A model generated the notes under the pieces. The model saw nothing but the letters and a program-made list of their open reading frames with translations. It was not told the DNA's origin and ran no database searches. A program made the translations under genes and the position numbers. A stretch of 26,237 bases of DNA from Phoronis ovalis (Eukaryota > Phoronida > Phoronidae): assembly GCA_028565635.1 (NCBI GenBank), contig JAOXYB010051723.1:1-26237 (forward strand), written 5' to 3'. This document shows positions 20,604 to 26,237 of the stretch, piece after piece; the first letter of the stretch is position 1, and each line of letters starts with the position of its first letter.

Positions 20604-23600
20604 CTGCAAACATTTGTAAACAAATATCATGAATTTTTGCAATAACAATAATAAAACTATCTAAGAGACAATGAAAAGCTTCATAGAGAAAGCATTAAGC
20701 ACAAGTTACAGTTGAAACCTAGTTTAATTTTAAGACCCTAAGGAACAATGCAATCAAGCAACCGAGAAATGTTTGATGTCTTAATGATGTGTAGTGGTTT
20801 TCAATTGCAGTGCCATCTGTTGGCAGTTTTATATTAAGTATCATGTAGTAATGTAATGCATAAGTGCTCAATTGTGATCAATAAACAAATACATTTTTCA
20901 AAGTGGGTCAGATCATTTAGAGCTTTTCAACATTCTTTGATTAGGAAAGTTCACAAAATTTGTTATACCTGATATTCTGTCCATCCTTGTTTGTCGTGGT
21001 TGTTTCTCGTGTCCTGGTCACCAGATGTCTCCCCAACAGTTGATACCTGTGCAGCTTGGCCCATTTCTTGAAGAATTGTTAAGACTGTCTGTTCCTGAAT
21101 CATCTGATTAATCTGATCACCTGTGTCAACATTATTATTTTTAGCAGTATTTGTGTTTGGGTTTTCAGTGCTCTGATTAATGTTTTGGTCTTCTGATCCC
21201 AGAACTCCACCCTGCTGAGCGGCATATGATATAAGCTCACTAGCTGGAATAGTAGTTGGTACCTCGTTTTTAGTTGTTTGATCCTCACAGTTTGTATTGC
21301 TTGCATTAAAGGTCTTCGTAGGATCTGGAATCCAAACTCTGTGACTTTCTAAATGACGCAGAAAGCCATCTCTGCCTGGGCAAACAATGTGGCATACAAA
21401 ACATGTCTGGAAAAAAATCAGGACTGGTGTTTTACTAGAGTTTTATATCAGCAGCTTCATTCCACGACTGATGTCAATAGCAATAATAAAAATTTGACAA
21501 TTAAAATCTAAAATGTACTTTTGGTACATAAAAGTAAGCTAACAAAACAAAATTAAAAACACACACTTCCAAATGTCAAATAGGGTCAAAATTATAAAAT
21601 TGGAAAGATAAAGTTTGGAAAAGTTTCCTCTTCAAGAAACAATTGGCATCCTACCTCCTGCGATGGAATGTTATTTCCAGATTTCTCTGATAGTTTAGCA
21701 TCTTTATTTTCTGTGTCCCCAGCATGGTCTTCTTTGCCATGATCTGAAGAGTTCTGGGACAAAACTGTGACAAGGAAAACAGTTTAACTGGAGTGATTAT
21801 CAAGCATAATAACAGGAATGTTTACTACCAATTGCAATGAAATACCACTTTGTGTTATCATGGTTCATTGCACTCTGCACAATGTAGCAATACATAAACA
21901 AAATACTACAAAAGCACAAATATGCAAGAGTTGCTCTAAACATTATCTTATTACCCAGGGGGTTGCTTGGTTATGCTTTGGTGAGGATCTGCTGCCACAC
22001 ACCCAAACAATGTTTATACCTAGGTTACACTAAAGTTAGACCAATATTTAAACCAAAACCACAAAATACCATACACATGTTTATAACCAAAGTAGAAAAA
22101 GAGATTCAATGTTTATTGAGGTTGCTTGTCGAGTGAACGCAGAAAATATCAGGGGTACCATTATAGGGGTACTATTTGATTCCCTGTATTGGTCAATATA
22201 TAAATAATAACCCAAACTTATACCCAACAAGGTGAAAAAAAACTACCTATAATTATACATGGAAGGACAAAATTGTAACCAATATTTATACTTAAAAGGA
22301 TTGAAATTGGAACTGTTCCATGCAGCATGTCCCCCAGTAGGTAACATTTGGGAATTAATATTGCCTGGGGCTTATTAGTTTAGATGCATTGACAATTAAA
22401 GGGTACTTCACGAGGACATATGTAAAGGACATATAAGTTATAGTGATGTAATTTTTTTCAGGTGAATTATAGAACAAAAACTAACCTTCGGTTTCTTTAT
22501 TTACATTCTCCTTATTTTCTGTGGTGGATTCCGTTTTCTTTTTTTCCTCTAAACATTGAAGAATTACACAGTCTTCTGCTCCAACAGGTGTGTGCAAAGA
22601 TTCTCTGTGTCTTTTGACATGAAAATGTGACTTCAGTGCTTTTTCACACACTGGACAACTGTCAGAAGTATCAGCAGCAATTCCATGATGATCACGAATA
22701 TGGTTGCGTAGTAAGAACTTTCTTTCAAATTCCTCGCCACACCATTGACATTTCAGTGGTTCCTTTTGTTCATTTTGATGAACTTGTGAGACATGTCTTT
22801 TTAATAAATACAAACGGTGAAATACTTCATCACAATCCTTGCAAGGAAATTCTGTTCTGACTAACTTAGGGTTATATCCATTCCCATATCTGCTAGGGTT
22901 TTTAGCTTTACGACCTCTTCTTTTAATCATCACATTAACTTCTACAAACTCCTCGTCATCATTTGAAAGTATTTCTGTTTTGTGTTCTTTGTCACTATGT
23001 CTTTGTAGCTCTTCCTTGTTAGCTGCACGATAACCACAGCTATTACAAATAACTGTCTTTCGTTGGCGTAATTTCTTGGTTTCGATATAACTGTTATTGT
23101 CTGGCTTTATAGGAAAAATTACATCCTGGTCCTTAGGCACAGTACTTTTCTTAGGTCGTCCACGTTTCATGTTAGGAGCACGCTTCCTTGAGCTACGTAT
23201 TATTTCTGGAGCTAAAAAAATGTTACATGGTCATGCAGTATAGCAGAAACAAGCAAAAGCCATAGACAGATCCTTCATATCTGATATCCTGGTCCCAATG
23301 CAAGCTCCTACTTAACCCCATTATACTTACTCTCATCCAAAATCAATCACCTGTGCAGATCAGTTAAATTCTACCAATACATACAAACTTTATTAAAAAT
23401 TTCCCCCGCCCAAATAATGCGCTTTGTTTACTAGTACATGTCACCTTGTAAATTCAACCCTGATCAATGCTGTAAATGGCATCTACTTTCGTGAATAGGT
23501 TCTTGTGGTAAAGATAAGTAAATGCAGAAACACCATTATCAATTTAAGAGTACCTGCTAACAGTATACTTTGTAAAAACTAAGATTTTGTTAAAATTAAT

Positions 23601-25299
23601 GCATGTTTCAATATCAGCATAAAACAAAAGATAAAAGGTATTTAGAATGTTATTGCATGTGTATTACCCAAATGGCAGCTTTGATGGAAATATGTGTAAA
23701 AAAAAAGGAATATCATTTGTTTACATGTAGGCCTATTAGACTCATAAAAAATAGTATGTACATTTATGCAGTGTCTTATAATACTTGATATGTTGCTGAT
23801 CGTCAGCCTGAACCATAGTAAATTTCTATTTGTTATCTCGAAAAGCAGAAGACCAATAATCCCTTTATTTATGTTTAAAGTGTCGGCGAAAGCTTCACAC
23901 CAATCAAATTGTAGCTTACAATAATAGGTATAATAGTGGACTAAACAGGTAGCTAGTAAAATAGGTCGATCACACGCATTCTATTCTGCCAGAGTTTATA
24001 TCAATAGTCCGCTAAGCAAAAAGCATGCCCCCTGGCAATATCTATTCAGAACGATTCATCAAGATAGAATAGACGTGGTAGGCGACGATGAGTCACATAG
24101 AGAGAAAGGCTCATCTTGGAATATAACAAAAATTGACTATGGTTAAGCCTAGACGTTAGTTGAGAAGGTACAGAACACTAACGGATGGATTTATTCAGAC
24201 TGATTGAAAATATGATATATGATTAATGAATTTTTTGTTAAAACTTAAACCTGCATTGTCTACTATTGAGTTTATTATGCCAGAAGATTATTAAATTTCT
24301 TACAAATGAGGTCACAAATTCTAATGATTAGCATGTGTGGTGATGCCTTAACTTGTCAGGTAGTTAGATGGTAAGTAAATGTTTTACCTTTTAGTTTGAC
24401 ATCCTTTGCCAAGTTATCTCCCCCTGCTAAAGACTCTGTGTCTTTTGGTACACTTGCTGGATCTTCAGTACAGATTTTCTTGCAGGATTTTTCCCTTTTG
24501 TGTACAAAATAATCATCAATGCTGTGAAAACTTTCTTTACACCTTCCACACTGATGAACATCTTCTTCATCTACATGACAAAACTAATTACATTATTATA
24601 CAATAATATAATATAATATATGAATAAATTGGATAAAAATTATTATTATACAATTTATTTTATATGTCTGAATAAATTGGACAAACACTATAGCTATATT
24701 CCTGGGACTTATTAGTTTTATTATTCCCACCTGTATTCATGACCAAATGAGACTTTAGAAACTAAGTTGATGGGTGAAACCAAATGATTGTGTACTGCGG
24801 TACATGTGATCATACACTAGGCATGCTACATGGTAAAAAAAAAACAGATAAGTAATCAAAAAATAACTTAAATCAGAGTGAACAGTCCCTGACATAAATA
24901 GTTTTGGAAGTTTGGCATTTCAACCTTTTTGGAGGATGGCAGATTAATTAAAAGCAGATTTTTAAAAATATGATTGCATAATAAAATAATTGCAATTATC
25001 TATAAACCTCTTACACAAACTGAAGGAGTTGAATTAAAGATCACATTTTTAGAAACATGTGAGCATGAAACGGACGGCATATTTAGTATTATTTTTAGAA
25101 TAAGCGTATTACAATAATTAGAATACTGCTTCAAATTGTTACGTAAGTGCAAATCTTGCCAACAGATTAGTTTAATATTTCACAATCCTGTCTTTGAAGA
25201 AATATGTGCAATAAGGTGTATTTTCTGATTTACCACCTTAATAAGTGGAAAACACGTGATTTTTATTTTTAAAAATACTCAAACTTTACCTGATGACAT
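18993..25299 (-). CDS. multi-finger C2H2 zinc-finger protein with AT-hook-like motifs, 6 coding exons
   Basis: The hand-joined model on the minus strand is 25299-25290, 24570-24388, 23211-22486, 21764-21655, 21406-20969 and 20603-18993. It is 3,078 bases and gives 1,025 residues, in frame throughout. It opens MSSDEEDVHQCGRCKESF with a C2HC finger (11-33). AT-hook-like KRGRPKK (80-86) and RRGRKAK (162-168) follow. Then come four fingers (120-141, 188-209, 219-240, 250-271), one alone (345-365) and twelve in one array (537-887), eighteen in all. Gln/Asn-rich linkers separate them. The tail (888-1025) is Pro/Gln/Thr-rich and ends in NYQNY, as in activation domains. It is probably a nuclear sequence-specific regulator. 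The acidic opening and C2HC first finger recall ZNF341/ZFP64-type proteins, from memory only, so no symbol is given. The weakest part is the 10-base first exon. Confidence 0.87.
20969..21406 (-). CDS. minus-strand zinc-finger gene, exon 5: one finger and Asn/Gln-rich linker
   Basis: Acceptor GATTTTTTTCCAG, donor GTATAA; 146 codons, phase 0 at both ends. It opens TCFVCHIVCPGRDGFLRHLE, a complete finger, followed by a long linker including QINQMIQEQTVLTILQEMGQ, which looks helical. There is no ATG near its start, so it is hidden from start-based ORF lists. Confidence 0.85.
21655..21764 (-). CDS. minus-strand zinc-finger gene, exon 4: acidic linker
   Basis: Acceptor CCTTGTCACAG, donor GTAGGA. 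It encodes LSQNSSDHGKEDHAGDTENK through NNIPSQE with no finger. Phase 1 in, phase 0 out, matching both neighbours. Confidence 0.8.
22486..23211 (-). CDS. minus-strand zinc-finger gene, exon 3: AT-hook-like motifs and four fingers
   Basis: Acceptor after a T-run (TTTTTTTAG), donor GTTAGT. Coding extends upstream of the ATG at 23170, with PEIIRSSRKRAPN before MKRGRPKK; this part is open and in phase with exon 2. Four C2H2 fingers follow, then a Lys/Glu-rich stretch. Phase 1 at both ends. Confidence 0.88.
23212..24387 (-). other. intron 2 of the minus-strand zinc-finger gene
   Basis: A 1,176-base intron. A consensus AP-1 site (TGAGTCA) lies near 24089. I found no coding exon or strong repeat in it. 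The short plus-strand ORFs here have no support. Confidence 0.6.
24388..24570 (-). CDS. minus-strand zinc-finger gene, exon 2: N-terminal C2HC finger
   Basis: Acceptor GTTTTGTCATGTAG, donor GTAAAA; phase 1 at both ends. It encodes DEEDVHQCGRCKESFHSIDD onward, with HKREKSC closing a CX2CX12HX5C finger, then an acidic/Lys linker ending DVKLK. Confidence 0.83.
24571..25289 (-). other. intron 1 of the minus-strand zinc-finger gene
   Basis: A 719-base, very AT-rich intron. TGAATAAATTGGA occurs twice as a direct repeat (24621-24633 and 24669-24681), embedded in ATTATTATACAAT-type sequence that is also partly duplicated. Nothing coding is seen. Confidence 0.55.
25290..25299 (-). CDS. minus-strand zinc-finger gene, 10-base first coding exon
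   Basis: On the minus strand AAAAAAATGTCATCAG is followed by GTAAAG. ATG-TCA-TCA-G ends in phase 1, exactly what exon 2 needs (G + AT gives Asp), producing MSSDEEDV. The A at -3 is a good start context. The sequence just upstream (TTTAACACATCAG) could be an acceptor, so an untranslated exon may lie further right. Other phase-1 first exons cannot be excluded. Confidence 0.6.
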
Positions 25300-25458
25300 T
25301 TTTTTCAGATGCTGATGTGTTAAACAAGATACCACTTCACTTTGCTATTATCAAGTATATTTATTATTTAACTGCAATATGTATCTGCAATAAAAAGTGA
25401 GAAAAAAATGACAAATATTACTAAATCAGAATCCTTGAGAACTAGGACTAATCTACCT

Positions 25459-25831
25459 GACCGGGGGATACTCAAGGTATTTTTCAGTGGGGTGTGCAGC
25501 CCAGTTGAAAATTTTTTTGGATTGCTACCGTAAAGAAATTCAAAAATTTGGATAGCTACCTGCTGCTTACAGCGAATAATTTGGATTAATTTTAGGTTTG
25601 TACCCATAAAATTTTTGGAATTTGGCTTGTATCAGTCAGTTTGCGTAAAAATGGATTGCTACTCAAATATTTAAAATTTTGGATTGCTACCCTTATACTT
25701 CACAAAATTTGGATTGCTACCCTTATATTTCAAAAAATGTGGATTGGATTTGCTACCGCAAGCTAAAATTTTGGATTGGGTTCCGCGGCACATCCCCGCA
25801 GTCAAAAAACCTTGAGTACCCCCTCCGGGTC
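25459..25831. mobile_element. short non-coding element with terminal inverted repeats and internal ~30-bp tandem repeats
   Basis: The left end begins GACCGGGGGATACTCAAGGT. The right end in reverse complement begins GACCCGGAGGGGGTACTCAA, sharing TACTCAAGGT, then T-runs, GGGG and TGTGC over about 45 bases. Inside, TTGGATTGCTACC recurs about eight times. The last copies start at about 25652, 25681, 25711 and 25741, a period near 30. The shape is that of a MITE-like non-autonomous element that has captured or amplified a minisatellite. No clean target duplication is visible (TCTACCT on the left, TATCTGG on the right). The period is a multiple of three, which explains a spurious minus-strand ORF. 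Confidence 0.7.
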
Positions 25832-26004
25832 TATCTGGCAAGGGGAAACAGTTAGACTTTCTAAAACAACACCGCCAAATGATTTATTTAAGCATGGCAA
25901 ATTTCTTTTTCTTAAATTTCAGCTGGCAGATACAGTTTTGCCGCATATTCAGCAGGCTGGTGAATTTAAAAAAAAATCAGCTTGCAGGTGAATGGGGAAC
26001 AGAT

Positions 26005-26237
26005 GCCCGGGGGGGTGGTCAATATAAAAGTGGGTACCCATATTCCAACATGACTTTTCAAAAAAGCCCCTAACGAAGTGAAATTCCGCAAAAAATACAC
26101 CCCTAAGGAAGTGATTTTTTTGAAAAAATACAGCCCTAAGGAAGTGGATCACGTGATACCTGATCCCTGACCTGACCAATCGTATGCCGTGTTTTAAAAG
26201 GTCATTCTCAAAATAGCATCAATTCAGGAAGTAACTT
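26005..26237. mobile_element. second short element, truncated by window edge, with 33-bp tandem repeats
   Basis: It begins GCCCGGGGGGGTGGTCAAT, then AGTGGGTACCC, similar in layout to the terminus of the element at 25459. CCCTAAGGAAGTG-type units start at 26067, 26100 and 26133, exactly 33 bases apart, separated by A- or T-rich spacers. A palindromic ATCACGTGAT lies at 26148-26157. The other end is outside the window, so terminal repeats cannot be confirmed. The unit length divisible by three creates an ORF with a repeating HFLRGVFF-like peptide on the minus strand, which I regard as spurious. Confidence 0.55.

Noticed and set aside
20604-20648. ATG at 20648 as the start of the 12-finger protein
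   Set aside because: The residues before Val-Met-Ile are intron sequence ending in a TTTGCAG acceptor, and upstream exons join in frame. An alternative start at the ATG just inside the exon remains possible.
21100-21306. 68-codon minus-strand ORF
   Set aside because: It is a shifted frame of exon 5 of the zinc-finger gene; the finger-containing frame with matching splice phases is the real one.
25949-26179. Minus-strand ORF with repeating HFLRGVFF-like peptide
   Set aside because: It results from a 33-base tandem repeat that keeps frame; there is no start context, domain or splice support. The same applies to the ORF at 25368-25607.
1-26237. CRISPR array, tRNA or rRNA genes, bacterial-type operon
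   Set aside because: No regularly spaced direct repeats with unique spacers, no convincing tRNA A/B box pair near TTCGA motifs, and gene structure is clearly that of an intron-bearing animal genome.

Overview
The window is AT-rich nuclear DNA from an animal. The evidence is two single-exon seven-transmembrane receptors, two multi-exon C2H2 zinc-finger genes with GT-AG introns of about 250 to 1,200 bases, a BTB domain, and no operon-like spacing. The short terminal-repeat elements at the right edge and the receptor style suggest a lophotrochozoan such as a mollusc. That placement is an inference I cannot test here.

Layout. Bases 1-3660 hold no convincing protein gene. They contain a weak candidate two-exon minus-strand transcript (about 1190-1786), a CRE/ETS promoter-like patch near 1812-1876, an AGGTCA direct repeat and microsatellites. 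An intronless class A receptor lies on the minus strand at 3665-4843. A second, unrelated intronless class A receptor lies on the plus strand at 6577-7638, so the two are head to head. Bases 7639-10140 are gene-poor and carry small hairpins. From 10161 to 17621 a nine-exon plus-strand gene encodes a 723-residue BTB zinc-finger protein with eleven fingers. Its first exon is non-coding for the main product but carries a TISU/YY1-type ATG. From 25299 down to 18993 a six-coding-exon minus-strand gene encodes a 1,025-residue protein with eighteen fingers. The two zinc-finger genes converge and their 3' UTRs may overlap. Bases 25459-26237 hold two short repeat elements with internal 30- and 33-base tandem repeats.

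Both zinc-finger models were joined by hand from splice sites and reading phase. In each, every junction keeps frame, and fingers cut by introns are restored exactly. The receptors probably act at the cell surface and the zinc-finger proteins in the nucleus. Nothing in the sequence shows that the four genes work in one pathway. I found no tRNA, rRNA, CRISPR array or intact transposon coding sequence. I see no clear evidence of a new multi-gene system. The most unusual items are the large inverted repeat in intron 1 of the BTB gene, the TISU upstream ORF, the 10-base first coding exon of the second gene, and the two related short elements at the right end.
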